From the NCBI GenBank assembly GCA_947471745.1, contig CANJKZ010000008.1, positions 3,760,001 to 3,824,000 of the forward strand: 64,000 nucleotides of DNA, read 5' to 3'. The stretch is from Closterium sp. Naga37s-1. Taxonomy: Eukaryota > Streptophyta > Zygnematophyceae > Desmidiales > Closteriaceae. Positions 37,301 to 48,501 of the stretch are shown here, piece by piece (within the stretch, counting starts at the first letter, position 1; every line of letters starts with the position of its first letter). Position numbers and translations under genes: made by a program. The notes below the pieces were generated by a model. That model was not told the DNA's origin and searched no databases. It was given only the letters and a program-made list of their open reading frames with translations.

Positions 37301-39091
37301 GCTCGCAATAGCGCCCCACATACTCTCTCCGTAGTCCTCCTCCGCTGCTGCCTCTGGGTTCTCCTCACCCTTTTGCTGCTCCTTGGTTGCTGCACCACTC
37401 TCCTTAGGTTCACTGAACTTGCTGGTCCCTCCAGGTTTGCTCTTCTTGAGCTCATTCTCCTTAGCGCGACCGTTCGCGCCATCGTCGCTACCGACCGCTC
37501 CATCCTTGGTGCTGATGCTTGCTGCCACTTGCCTCTCCTTAGGCATAGGGACCACTGGGATCTGCCACATCTCGTTGTAGACATCCCTGTCCTCATGAAG
37601 GTCCCAAAGAATTCGATCGCCAAGCCTTGCGGTGTAGGTCTTGGCTCCCTTCGAGTTCGTGTCCATGCCGGCCTTTGCCAACCGCCGCACGGAAATCAGG
37701 TTTGCAGCAAGGCTGGGCACCCAAAGCACGTTCTTGAGGCCCACCATCTTCCCATCAGCACCCTTGAACATGGCCTTGCCCATGCCTTTCACCTCTGCTC
37801 GCTGCCCCAAAGCCGATGTGACATGCTTCACCGGTGACGGCTCGAGTTCGGTGAGCAAGTCCGGGCGAGGTGTCATGCTATAGGTAGCGCCACTATCAAT
37901 CACCCAATAGTCCAGGGGGTGTAGGGTCACCTTCCCCACAGCTGCTGGCTCCTCAAAGCCTTCATCCTTCTCTGGACCAGCCGGTACTTGCGTCGACACG
38001 AAGTAGAATAGACCCGGGTATCGATCGTCGCTCGGGTCCTTGTCGTTGTCTCCGCTCTTCATGTTTGCAGCTCCGCCACCGCGACCGCCACGGCCTCCAC
38101 GGCCTCGTCCTCTCCCTCCTCCTGCTCCTCTACCCTCTTGGTCTTGAGCAGGGGTCCAACCATCAGGGAGTTTGTAGCAGTCGCGCCACATGTGTCCGCT
38201 CTTGTGGCAATAGTGACACTCGCCGTCGAATCGGCCGCGACCGCGTCCGTAGCTCTTGTCGTCGCTGCCGTAACCGCCACTCCTGCGGCCTCCGCCGAAG
38301 TTGCTGCCACCAAACCTTCCTCCCCCTCGTCCTCTGCCTCTTCCTCGACCATATCCACGGCCGATGCTCGCTGCCCCAGCGCCATCCGCACTCGCCAACT
38401 CACGGCGGCGGAAATCCTCTTGAAGGATAGCTCGCTTCACGTCTTCAAGCGAGAGGCGGGGCAAGTCGCGATTAAGGTTGATGATGAGCGAGGACCATGA
38501 CTCTGGGAGTAAGGCCAGCAACTTGGTCTTCTTTTGGAGCTCACTGTAGTTCAAATCAGCTCCCTCAAGCCGCGTCAACAAGTCGAAGAATTTCTGCACC
38601 CTTTCTTCAACCGCTTCGTCTTCAATTCGTAGTGCCGCCATTTGCCGTTCCAACACCACCGCTACCGCCGCTGTTGCAGGAGCATGTACACCCTTGAGAG
38701 CAGCCCATGCCTTTGGTCCTTTCTCTGGTTCACGCTGGAATGGCTTGATGTGACGGATCTGACTGCTCCCCAACGCTTGCCCAAGTAAGAGATAGCCTTG
38801 TGCGCTCTTCCGCACCCACGGGCTCTTCTCCGGGTCGTTCTCGGGGCGCTTCTCCGTTCCTTCCATCACCTCCAGCAGGTCATAGTGGTCAAAAATGTTC
38901 TCCATCTTGAAGGACCATTCAGCAAAGTTGTCACCGTTGAACTTGTCAAGCCCAAACACCCTAGGCTCATCCCTAGGTGGGCCAAGACTTGGTTGCATGG
39001 GCGCCATGGCTGAATCACGGGGTTGGCCTTGAGCTTGAGCTTCTCCACTGCCACCAGCACCTCTGCCACCCCTTTCCTCAGGTCCAGACAT
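34328..39091 (-). pseudogene. copia Gag-Pol, array copy 3, same two frameshifts
   Basis: Same structure and same frameshifts as copies 1 and 2. Private changes include FALVVKP for FAPVVKP in RT and EEEGEEV for EEEEEEV after integrase, so it is a distinct copy and not merely a repeated assembly segment. Confidence 0.9.
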
Positions 39092-39123
39092 TGTCGAAAC
39101 TGCTCCAAGGCTCTGATACCACT

Positions 39124-39943
39124 TGTTATAGTCACAATAGGCTTGAATGTGCCTAAAACGAAAGATAGAGAGCACAGACGGATTTCTGCACAGCGGCTTC
39201 AAACGTTGATAGCGTTCTGCTCACAGCTGCAAATGACTTGATTCAAATTGGATCTGGAGCGTCTTTACGTCGTCTACAATTAGCAATTTAGATTGCACGA
39301 TTTGATAAAGAATTGACGACACAGCGTCGGTTTGAACGAACGGTACTATGGCAGCCACTATAGTCTTAGAACACAAGATAGGAAGAGTTACGAGTTGGGA
39401 ATGACTCCCAGCTCCTACAAACCCCAAGAGCCGAGGTACAGTGATGTGGAACAGTGCCACACTGTCCCCAACCACGAAGGGTCTCGAAACTACCCTTCAC
39501 TAGGGCCTACACCAAGTGAAATGTTACACTACACAAAGTAATGTAACTATCTTCAATATCTTGAGGTGTACCCTTTTGGCAAGCTTCGAAATCACTTGAG
39601 GCTTGACACCAAGGCTCGGGCTCTTCATCACAAACTCATCCTTGAGTTCTTGATGGGTCTGCTGCACACACCTGCGACACGCCGAACGTTCGACACAGGA
39701 CAAAATAGAAACCGCGCACGACAAAATAGAAACCGCCCGCGAGACACAAACGACCGCGTAACACGCGTCTAGCGATAACTCGCTATTGACTCGACACACA
39801 CACTCGACATCATGACTCAACATTCACACACAATTATAAGCATGAAATATATATTATCCCATGCCCTCATATCAATTCCATACACACACACATTCACGCA
39901 CACGGACAACAAGCCGAGTGCAAACCGTAGGGTTGCACCAACA
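39124..39943 (-). repeat. LTR4 (3' LTR of intact copy 4)
   Basis: 820 bp. It carries a 21-bp duplication (ACAAAATAGAAACCGC repeated, about 39703-39737) absent from LTR1-3. Confidence 0.9.
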
Positions 39944-39984
39944 AACTCCCCCTCGGATTGTTGGCCTTAGGATATGTTGCTCTC

Positions 39985-42900
39985 TCAGTTCAGAGCCATC
40001 CCAGCCAGCTTGCAACACTTCCAATGCTGCTGCTCCACCAGCCTCTTGGTCATCATGTCAGCCGGCTGCCCCGTGGTCTTCACGTAGCGCAACTCAACTT
40101 CACCCGCGGTTACCATGCTCCTCGTCCAATGCCACTTCACCCTCATGTGCTTCGTGAGTCCATGCAACACAGGGTTCTTAGCAAGAGCAATGGCACCCTG
40201 GCTGTCACAGTACAGTGGGGTAGGTCCTTGCTGCTCCTCCCCCAATTCAGCCAACAAACGCCGCTGCCACACAATCTCCCGTACGGCACGGAAGAGTGCC
40301 ATGTACTCGGACTCCACCGAGCTCAAAGCTTGATCCACCTGCTTCTTGCTCTCCCAAGCAGTTGGGCCTCCACCAACACAGCATATGAAGCCTCCCACAC
40401 TTGTCATGTCCTCTGGTTCTGATGCATATGAAGCATCCGAGTAGGCGGTGAGGAACAAACGCCCGGGTTCAACACCATCCGCGCCCTTTTGGCGCCTTTG
40501 TGCCGCCGCCGAGTATTGCAGCCCAACGGTCGGTGTTTGGCCAAGATACTTGGCCACCCTCATTCCAGCTGCTACCTGCTCCTCATTAGGGCATTGCACA
40601 ACCCTAGCCAGCTGCCCGGTAGCAAACGCGACGTCCGGTCGGGTGTTTACCGCCGCATACATGAGGCTGCCCACCAACGAGTGAAATCGGCGCCTCTCCT
40701 CTTCACCAACGCTCTCCTCCTCTGGTCCCTTCACACACTTGAACCCAGAGGGAAAGGGTGTAGCCACATGGCCTTCACTCTGCCCAAAGTTGGCAGCCAA
40801 TGCCTCCAGGTACTTTCGTTGATGCACCCGCATGCACCGCTTCTCCACATCTCGTTCGATGTGGAGCCCAAGGTAGAAGCTCACGTCACCAAGGGCCTTG
40901 CACTTGAACTTGTCTTGAAGCTTCAGCATCACCTCCTTCACAAGGTCAGAAGAGGGTGAGAAAATGAGGATGTCATCCACATAAACCACCATGAAACTCC
41001 TCTGCTCCCCCTCGCCAAGCATGAACAAGGAGTGATCGGCCGTTGAGGGAGTGAAGCCGATCCCCTCCAACACTTCGCGCAGCTTCATGTACCATTGCCT
41101 AGGGGCCTGCTTCAGCCCATAGAGGGCCTTCTTCAGCTTCCACACTCTGCCACTACCATCATCAAACCCCTCTGGCTGCGCCATAAAAATCTCCTCCTCA
41201 AGGATGCCGTTAAGGAATGCCGTTACGATGTCCATTTGCTTTACTACCCATCCTTTGATGGCGGCTCCCGCGAATAGGGTTCGCAGCGTCGTCGGCTTCA
41301 CCACAGGGGCAAACAGCTCCTTGAAGTCCACCTTCTCCTTCTGCTGGTACCCCTTGGCTACAAGCCTAGACTTGTAGCGCTCGATCTTGCCGTCGGCATC
41401 CGACTTGATTTTGAAGAGCCACTTGGACGTTATCGCCGTACGCCCCTCCGGTAGCTCCATCAATTCAAACGTGTCATTCTCCTCGATGCTCTTCAGCTCA
41501 CTCTCCATGGCCTTCTTCCACTCCTCAGCATCACTACTCTCCAAAGCCTCCTTGAGAGTTGCTGGTTCTCCCGGCATCTCCACCGGAGAGAAGAACGCGA
41601 AGGCACACTCCTCGTAGTCACTCTCCTCGTCGTCTCCGACCATCATTGCCGCTCCGGCCAGGGCTGTCTTGCCCTGCTTTCCCGGCGCATCATAGGTCAG
41701 CCTATTAGGGGGTTGAACTCTCCTCTTCCCCCTTCCTTCCTCCTCAGCTGCAGGGACTTGAAGGCCTTGGCGTTGCTGCGGTGTGGCTCGAATCCGTGGA
41801 GCACTCGTAGTACGGGAAGGGAGTGACGGTGCACGCTCGCTCACTTGCTGCACCTCCTCCTCTTCTTCCTCTGCATCATTGGCCTCCTCTCCCCCATTCA
41901 CAAGGGAGGATTGCCTTGTGGTTGTGCTGCCGCTGCTCAGCTCCAAAGGCAGCTCGACATGCTCCAAACCGGAACTCTTCACCTCCCCAAACCGCACGCC
42001 TATCTTCGCCTCATTCTCCGCCTTCCAATCCTTGTACATGAAGTTCTCCATGAACTTGCAGTCCCTGCTCACCAAGAACTTCTTGGTGAATGGGTCCCAA
42101 AGAAGCCATCCCTTGCTGTTTTGAGCCATGCCCAAGTGCACGGCCCACACCGCCTTGGCACCAAGCTTGTTGTGCCGAAGATGATTAGGCACGAGCGCCA
42201 TGCACATGCACCCGAACACCCGAAGCATATCCACCTTTGGCTTCCTTCCTAGCCACTCCACATAGGGCACCCATTTGTCTGCTCCCACATGAGTCAAGGC
42301 TCTGTTCTTGGCCACACACGCGCTCCGCACCGCATCAGGCCAGAAATAGTCGGGTAGCCCGGCTTCAATGAGCAACCCGCGTGCCGCCTCCGTGATTGTG
42401 CGGTTCGCTCGCTCGGCGATGCCGTTCATTGCAGGGGAGTATGGCATGGTGAGGGAGTGCCGAAGACCATTCTTCTTCAGCCACAACCCAAACTCCTTGC
42501 TCAGGAACTCTCCCCCTCGATCGGTGCGGATTGACTTGACTAGACGGTCTTGTTGCCGCTCCACCATCGGGAACCAATCCGTCTTCAACGTTTCAGCCAC
42601 GTCGCTCTTCTTGGCCAGCACGTACACCCAAGTCATGCGGGTGTAGACGTCGACAATGGTGAGAAAATACTCAGCTCCAGCAGCTCCAAGCTTCAGGGGG
42701 CCCACCACGTCCATCACCACCTCATCAAGCGGTGCCTTTGCCGTTGCCTCCGAACTAGGGAACGGAAACCGGGTGAACTTGGCTTGAATGCACGTCGGGC
42801 AGCCAAGCACCTCATCGTGCTCCCCCTTCACACGTATGCCAGCAACCATCTCATTCTTCACTAGCTGCTGCAAGATGGGCAGGGCCACATGCCCCATGCG

Positions 42901-44754
42901 CCGATGCAAGGTGAGCCAATCACACTCCCCCGTGCCCGAAGTTGGATTGGAGAATGCCGCGCTCGCAATAGCGCCCCACATACTCTCTCCGTAGTCCTCC
43001 TCCGCTGCTGCCTCTGGGTTCTCCTCACCCTTTTGCTGCTCCTTGGTTGCTGCACCACTCTCCTTAGGTTCACTGAACTTGCTGGTCCCTCCAGGTTTGC
43101 TCTTCTTGAGCTCATTCTCCTTAGCGCGACCGTTCGCGCCATCTTCGCTACCGACCGCTCCATCCTTGGTGCTGATGCTTGCTGCCACTTGCCTCTCCTT
43201 AGGCATAGGGTCCACTGGGATCTGCCACATCTCGTTGTAGACATCCCTGTCCTCATGAAGGTCCCAAAGAATTCGATCGCCAAGCCTTGCGGTGTAGGTC
43301 TTGGCTCCCTTCGAGTTCGTTTCCATGCCGGCCTTTGCCAACCGCCGCACGGAAATCAGGTTTGCAGCAAGGCTGGGCACCCAAAGCACGTTCTTGAGGC
43401 CCACCATCTTCCCATCAGCACCCTTGAACATGGCCTTGCCCATGCCTTTCACCTCTGCTCGCTGCCCCAAAGCCGATGTGACATGCTTCACCGGTGACGG
43501 CTCGAGTTCGGTGAGCAAGTCCGGGCGAGGTGTCATGCTATAGGTAGCGCCACTATCAATCACCCAATAGTCCAGGGGGTGTAGGGTCACCTTCCCCACA
43601 GCTGCTGGCTCCTCAAAGCCTTCATCCTTCTCTGGACCAGCCGGTACTTGCGTCGACACGAAGTAGAATAGACCCGGGTATCGATCGTCGCTCGGGTCCT
43701 TGTCGTTGTCTCCGCTCTTCATGTTTGCAGCTCCGCCACCGCGACCGCCACGGCCTCCACGGCCTCGTCCTCTCCCTCCTCCTGCTCCTCTACCCTCTTG
43801 GCCTTGAGCAGGGGTCCAACCATCAGGGAGTTTGTAGCAGTCGCGCCACATGTGTCCGCTCTTGTGGCAATAGTGACACTCGCCGTCGAATCGGCCGCGA
43901 CCGCGTCCGTAGCTCTTGTCGTCGCTGCCGTAACCGCCACTCCTGCGGCCTCCGCCGAAGTTGCTGCCACCAAACCTTCCTCCCCCTCGTCCTCTGCCTC
44001 TTCCTCGACCATATCCACGGCCGATGCTCGCTGCCCCAGTGCCATCCGCACTCGCCAACTCACGGCGGCGGAAATCCTCTTGAAGGATAGCTCGCTTCAC
44101 GTCTTCAAGCGAGAGGCGGGGCAAGTCGCGATTAAGGTTGATGATGAGCGAGGACCATGACTCTGGGAGTAAGGCCAGCAACTTGGTCTTCTTTTGGAGC
44201 TCACTGTAGTTCAAATCAGCTCCCTCAAGCCGCGTCAACAAGTCGAAGAATTTCTGCACCCCTTCTTCAACCGCTTCGTCTTCTTCAATTCGTAGTGCCG
44301 CCATTTGCCGTTCCAACACCACCGCTACCGCCGCTGTTGCAGGAGCATGTACACCCTTGAGAGCAGCCCATGCCTTTGGTCCTTTCTCTGGTTCACGCTG
44401 GAATGGCTTGATGTGACGGATCTGACTGCTCCCCAACGCTTGCCCAAGTAAGAGATAGCCTTGTGCGCTCTTCCGCACCCACGGGCTCTTCTCCGGGTCG
44501 TTCTCGGGGCGCTTCTCCGTTCCTTCCATCACCTCCAGCAGGTCATAGTGGTCAAAGATGTTCTCCATCTTGAAGGACCATTCAGCAAAGTTGTCACCGT
44601 TGAACTTGTCAAGCCCAAACACCCTAGGCTCATCCCTAGGTGGGCCAAGACTTGGTTGCATGGGCGCCATGGCTGAATCACGGGGTTGGCCTTGAGCTTG
44701 AGCTTCTCCACTGCCACCAGCACCTCTGCCACCCCTTTCCTCAGGTCCAGACAT
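39985..44754 (-). CDS. intact copia Gag-Pol polyprotein (array copy 4)
   Basis: One uninterrupted frame of 1589 codons plus stop from MSGPEERGG (44754); the frame stays open upstream through the primer site, but there is no ATG there. Domains in order: UBN2-type Gag (about 45-235), RGG-rich basic linker, zinc knuckle CHYCHKSGHMWRDC (293-306), protease VIDSGATYSM (about 398-407), integrase zinc-binding LHRRMGH...CPTC (616-655), integrase core with D682, D745 and E781, RT with YGLKQAPRQW and YVDD (about 1260), and RNase H with SDASYASEPEDM and CDSQGAIALAK. The domain order PR-IN-RT-RH is copia. Primer site, purine tract and paired LTRs are present, so it looks mobilisable and could supply proteins to copies 1-3. 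Confidence 0.93.
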   Translation of the reverse strand: MSGPEERGGRGAGGSGEAQAQGQPRDSAMAPMQPSLGPPRDEPRVFGLDKFNGDNFAEWSFKMENIFDHYDLLEVMEGTEKRPENDPEKSPWVRKSAQGYLLLGQALGSSQIRHIKPFQREPEKGPKAWAALKGVHAPATAAVAVVLERQMAALRIEEDEAVEEGVQKFFDLLTRLEGADLNYSELQKKTKLLALLPESWSSLIINLNRDLPRLSLEDVKRAILQEDFRRRELASADGTGAASIGRGYGRGRGRGRGGGRFGGSNFGGGRRSGGYGSDDKSYGRGRGRFDGECHYCHKSGHMWRDCYKLPDGWTPAQGQEGRGAGGGRGRGRGGRGGRGGGAANMKSGDNDKDPSDDRYPGLFYFVSTQVPAGPEKDEGFEEPAAVGKVTLHPLDYWVIDSGATYSMTPRPDLLTELEPSPVKHVTSALGQRAEVKGMGKAMFKGADGKMVGLKNVLWVPSLAANLISVRRLAKAGMETNSKGAKTYTARLGDRILWDLHEDRDVYNEMWQIPVDPMPKERQVAASISTKDGAVGSEDGANGRAKENELKKSKPGGTSKFSEPKESGAATKEQQKGEENPEAAAEEDYGESMWGAIASAAFSNPTSGTGECDWLTLHRRMGHVALPILQQLVKNEMVAGIRVKGEHDEVLGCPTCIQAKFTRFPFPSSEATAKAPLDEVVMDVVGPLKLGAAGAEYFLTIVDVYTRMTWVYVLAKKSDVAETLKTDWFPMVERQQDRLVKSIRTDRGGEFLSKEFGLWLKKNGLRHSLTMPYSPAMNGIAERANRTITEAARGLLIEAGLPDYFWPDAVRSACVAKNRALTHVGADKWVPYVEWLGRKPKVDMLRVFGCMCMALVPNHLRHNKLGAKAVWAVHLGMAQNSKGWLLWDPFTKKFLVSRDCKFMENFMYKDWKAENEAKIGVRFGEVKSSGLEHVELPLELSSGSTTTRQSSLVNGGEEANDAEEEEEEVQQVSERAPSLPSRTTSAPRIRATPQQRQGLQVPAAEEEGRGKRRVQPPNRLTYDAPGKQGKTALAGAAMMVGDDEESDYEECAFAFFSPVEMPGEPATLKEALESSDAEEWKKAMESELKSIEENDTFELMELPEGRTAITSKWLFKIKSDADGKIERYKSRLVAKGYQQKEKVDFKELFAPVVKPTTLRTLFAGAAIKGWVVKQMDIVTAFLNGILEEEIFMAQPEGFDDGSGRVWKLKKALYGLKQAPRQWYMKLREVLEGIGFTPSTADHSLFMLGEGEQRSFMVVYVDDILIFSPSSDLVKEVMLKLQDKFKCKALGDVSFYLGLHIERDVEKRCMRVHQRKYLEALAANFGQSEGHVATPFPSGFKCVKGPEEESVGEEERRRFHSLVGSLMYAAVNTRPDVAFATGQLARVVQCPNEEQVAAGMRVAKYLGQTPTVGLQYSAAAQRRQKGADGVEPGRLFLTAYSDASYASEPEDMTSVGGFICCVGGGPTAWESKKQVDQALSSVESEYMALFRAVREIVWQRRLLAELGEEQQGPTPLYCDSQGAIALAKNPVLHGLTKHMRVKWHWTRSMVTAGEVELRYVKTTGQPADMMTKRLVEQQHWKCCKLAGMALN

Positions 44755-44788
44755 TGTCGAAACTGCTCCAAGGGGCTCTGATACCACT

Positions 44789-45645
44789 TGTTATAGTCAC
44801 AATAGGCTTGAATGTGCCTAAAACGAAAGATAGAGAGCACAGACGGATTTCTGCACAGCGGCTTCAAACGTTGATAGCGTTCTGCTCACAGCTGCAAATG
44901 ACTTGATTCAAATTGGATCTGGAGCGTCTTTACGTCGTCTACAATTAGCAATTTAGATTGCACGATTTGATAAAGAATTGACGACACAGCGTCGGTTTGA
45001 ACGAACGGTACTATGGCAGCCACTATAGTCTTAGAACACAAGATAGGAAGAGTTACGAGTTGGGAATGACTCCCAGCTCCTACAAACCCCAAGAGCCGAG
45101 GTACAGTGATGTGGAACAGTGCCACACTGTCCCCAACCACGAAGGGTCTCGAAACTACCCTTCACTAGGGCCTACACCAAGTGAAATGTTACACTACACA
45201 AAGTAATGTAACTATCTTCAATATCTTGAGGTGTACCCTTTTGGCAAGCTTCGAAATCACTTGAGGCTTGACACCAAGGCTCGGGCTCTTCATCACAAAC
45301 TCATCCTTGAGTTCTTGATGGGTCTGCTGCACACACCTGCGACACGCCGAACGTTCGACACAGGACAAAATAGAAACCGCGCACGACAAAATAGAAACCG
45401 CCCGCGAGACACAAACGACCGCGTAACACGCGTCTAGCGATAACTCGCTATTGACTCGACACACACACTCGACATCATGACTCAACATTCACACACAATT
45501 ATAAGCATGAAATATATATTATCCCATGCCCTCATACCATTCCATACACACACACATTCACGCACACGGACAACAAGCCGAGTGCAAACCGTAGGGTTGC
45601 ACCAACAACAACAAGCCGAGTGCAAACCGTAGGGTTGCACCAACA
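44789..45645 (-). repeat. LTR5 (5' LTR of intact copy 4)
   Basis: 857 bp. It has the same 21-bp duplication as LTR4 plus a 38-bp duplication of its outer end (45608-45645 repeats about 45570-45607), adjoining target duplication CTTCA at 45646-45650. Confidence 0.9.
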
Positions 45646-46221
45646 CTTCACGGGCACGCTCATGGTGTTCACACTTAAGATCGGCGGCTGTGCCATGGAC
45701 TACCAGGACGGCGCACTGCCAGACGACAAGGTATGCACTGCGGTGGTAACAAGGTAACAAGGTATTGTGGTAACATTGTAACAAGGCTGGCTGCTCATGG
45801 TGATCACGCTCAAGATCGGCGGCTGTGCCATGGACTACCAGGACGGAGCATTGCCGGACAAGATAGTATGCTCAGCAGAGATATGATTTCAGTAACAAGG
45901 TAACGGAGTAACAACGGTTACAGCGTTAACAGCAGTAGCAGCAAGGTAACAGCCCCGCACGCGCTGAAGCTGGTCACGCACGCCCAGGCCTAGCCTTTTT
46001 TCCAGTAACAAGGCTGCAAGCGCTTATGGTGCTTACAGTCCAAGTCACGGGCTGTGCCATGCCCTGGACTACCAGGATAGCGCGCTGCTCAAGACAAAGT
46101 GGGTCCCGCGATTGTGGTATGGTAACACTGTGACGAGGTGCCATCTGTGCCTTTTTCAGCCTGCCTGCATGCGGACTCTACTTTCCCCTTCCTCCTCCCA
46201 CGCGCCTGCCCATCTCCCCAG

Positions 46222-46480
46222 GCGCAGCACCGCATGTACAGCAACAGGCTGACTCAGCAACAGGCTGACGCAGCTCCGTCGGGATACACGCAACACTCCA
46301 CCCAGATTCTTCTACTCCCACCCCCCTCTCGAACCCCAGGCGCAGCACCGCATGTACAGCAACAGGCTGCGGTGCCTCTTTTGAGACATGCAACTTCCCA
46401 CCAACATCCTTCTCCCTTCCCCATCCCCATCCCCCCAGGCGCAGCACCGCATGTACAGCAACAGGCTGGCACGCCTCTTT
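46222..46480 (+). repeat. partial copies of exon 4 5' end, MBOAT copy 2
   Basis: Copies of GCGCAGCACCGCATGTACAG at about 46222, 46340 and 46440, each after a C-rich CAG, upstream of the true exon at 46536. It is the same architecture as copy 1 but with different unit number and spacing. Exon 3 3'-end fragments also lie downstream at about 45795-45868 and exon 4 3'-end fragments at about 46733-46795. Confidence 0.75.
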
Positions 46481-46819
46481 CGGGACATGCAACACGCCAC
46501 CCACATGCCTCTCCGTTCCCCTCCTCCCCCCCCAGGCGCAGCACCGCATGTACAGCAACAGGCTGGCGCGGCTGCCGTCTGTGGTGGAGTTTGTGTCGTT
46601 CGTGTTCTTCCCTGGCGCCGCGCTGGTGGGACCCGTGTTCAACCTGAAGCAGTACCAGGCGTACGCCGCTGGGCAAGGGGTGAGTGCGGGGAGGGGTGGG
46701 TGAGGGAGAGGGGAGGTGGGGAATCAATACGCGCTGTGCTGGTGGGGCCCGTGTTCAACTTCAAGCTGTACCAGGTGTACGCCGCCGGGCAAGGGGTGAG
46801 AGACGGGAGTGGTGGAGAG

Positions 46820-46915
46820 AGGAAGTGAGGGGGTGGGAAGAAGTGAGGGGGTGGGAGGAAGTGAGGGGGTGGGAGGAAGTGAGGGGGTGGGAGGAAGTGA
46901 GGGGGTGGGAGGAAG
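46820..46915 (+). repeat. 16-bp tandem repeat, intron 4 of copy 2
   Basis: About six units of GGAAGTGAGGGGGTGG or its close variant. No coding role seen. Confidence 0.85.
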
Positions 46916-47635
46916 AAGGGCGTCTCAACCAGTGCCTTGCTGGTGTTCAAATTCAAGCGGGCGGGCGTATGCGGCTAGGCAAGGGTTGATTCAGGGAGGA
47001 GGAGGAAGGACGAAGCGAGTGTGTTGGGGTGGTGTTTGAGTGGGACGAAGGACAGAAAGCGCCGTGCTCGTGGGACTTGTGTCCAACTAGGTACGTGGCT
47101 GAGGTGACTTCTGAGTCGACTCAAAAGGTGACTTTTCAGGTGTCTTTTGAGTCGTCTCAAAAGTCAAAGCGCTGTGCTCGTGGGACTTGTGTTCAACTAG
47201 GTACGTTGCTGGGCACAAGTACGTGGCTGAGCAAGGGGTGAAGGTGAGTGCGGGGAGGGAAGTGAAGGGGAAGGTCGAAGTGAGGCGACTCAATACACGC
47301 TGTGCTTGGTCAACCTGAAGCGATACCAGGCTTATGTGGCCGGGGACGGGGTGAGTGCTTATGTACCAACTTTTGAGTCGACTCAAAGAATGGGGTGAGT
47401 ACTTATGTACCAGACTTGAAGCGTTCTCATTCTCCATCAAAGTAAAGTTCCAACTGCACTGTGAGACGAGCAATGAGGCAATCCCATGTGTCCGCTGTCC
47501 ACTGCCTCCTGTTCCCTCTCCTTCGACTCCCGTCTCCTGCGTTGCGCGCCCTCTACCCTATACCTTCATGCAACCCTGTCTTCAGTTCTGTCTTCACCCC
47601 TGTCGTCTCCCCTGTGTTCACCCGTGCCTCCCCCT

Positions 47636-47880
47636 TTTGAGGCGCCTCAAAATTCGCCTCAAAAGGCGCCTCAAAAGTCGCCTCAAAAGTCGCCTCAAAA
47701 GTCGCCTCAAAAGGCACCTCAAAAGGCGCCTCAAAAGGCGCCTCAAAAGTTGCCTCCAAAGTCGCCTCAAAAGTTGCCTCAAAAGGCGCCTCAAAAGTCG
47801 CCTCAAAAGTCGCCTCAAAAGTCGCCTCAAAAGTCGCCTCAAAAGTCGCCTCAAAAGGTGCCTCAAAAGAGGCTCCTCAA
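47636..47880 (+). repeat. 12-bp tandem repeat GTCGCCTCAAAA
   Basis: About 20 units of (A/G)(G/T)(C/T)GCCTCAAAA. The unit resembles half of the palindromic motif TTTTGAGTCGACTCAAAA found scattered in these introns, so the array may have grown from one such site. It stops about 90 bp before exon 5. Confidence 0.85.
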
Positions 47881-48501
47881 AAGTCGCTCCCTGTACCCTG
47901 TACCTGCAACCCTGACTTCAATTCTGTCTCCACTCCTGTCGTCTCCCCTGTGTTCATCCATGCCTCCCCCAGCTATGGTCGCCCTCTGGAGCCGTGGTGC
48001 CAAGCAAGACAGCTGATACCAGCAAGGGGGAGGAGGGGCAGCAGGCACAGAACGGAAACGGGGAGGCAGACAGGGCGCAGGGCGAGAGCAAGGGCGAAAA
48101 GGTGTGCGAGGGGAAGGGCGAGGGGAAGCTGCGAAAGATGCCGGAGCCGCTGCCGTATGCGGCGCAGGCGCTGGGGAAGGCCATCATCTTCTTGGCGATG
48201 CACCACTTCCTCTCTCAGCACTTCGGCCCCGCCCTGCTCTTCCAGCCGCGCTTCCTCACCTACGGGTTTGCGTACAAGTGAGTCTGTGCAGTGTATCTCA
48301 GAGCAAAGCAGAGCAGAGCAGAGCAGAGCAGCGTTTGTCGGCGCTTCTGCACACTAGCTGAACTGGCAGCATCAGGGTGAATTTTTAGCATAGGAAAATA
48401 GTTTCGACCTAGATCCAACAGAGCTAACTCGTTCTAATCTCTTCTAGGCTGAGCTTAGGCTAGTAGGGATTGAATAGGTAAGAAAATTGTCATTCAAACC
48501 T

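Larger units (their letters stand above)
22216..45645 (-). mobile_element. 23.4-kb tandem Ty1/copia array (5 LTRs, 4 internal regions)
   Basis: Order on the plus strand: LTR1 - int1 - LTR2 - int2 - LTR3 - int3 - LTR4 - int4 - LTR5, all elements in minus orientation, with a single 5-bp target duplication around the whole. LTR1, LTR2, LTR3 and LTR4 start exactly 5636 bp apart. Internal regions 1-3 share the same two frameshifts, while region 4 is intact. LTR4 and LTR5 share a 21-bp internal duplication absent from LTR1-3, so two element variants are fused. This is most simply explained by LTR-LTR recombination and tandem amplification after insertion into exon 3 of the acyltransferase. Confidence 0.93.

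Noticed and set aside
44755-44787. Starting the intact copia polyprotein upstream in the primer-binding site
   Set aside because: The upstream in-frame codon is GTG within the tRNA primer site. The first ATG (44754) gives MSGPEERGG, shared by all four copies.
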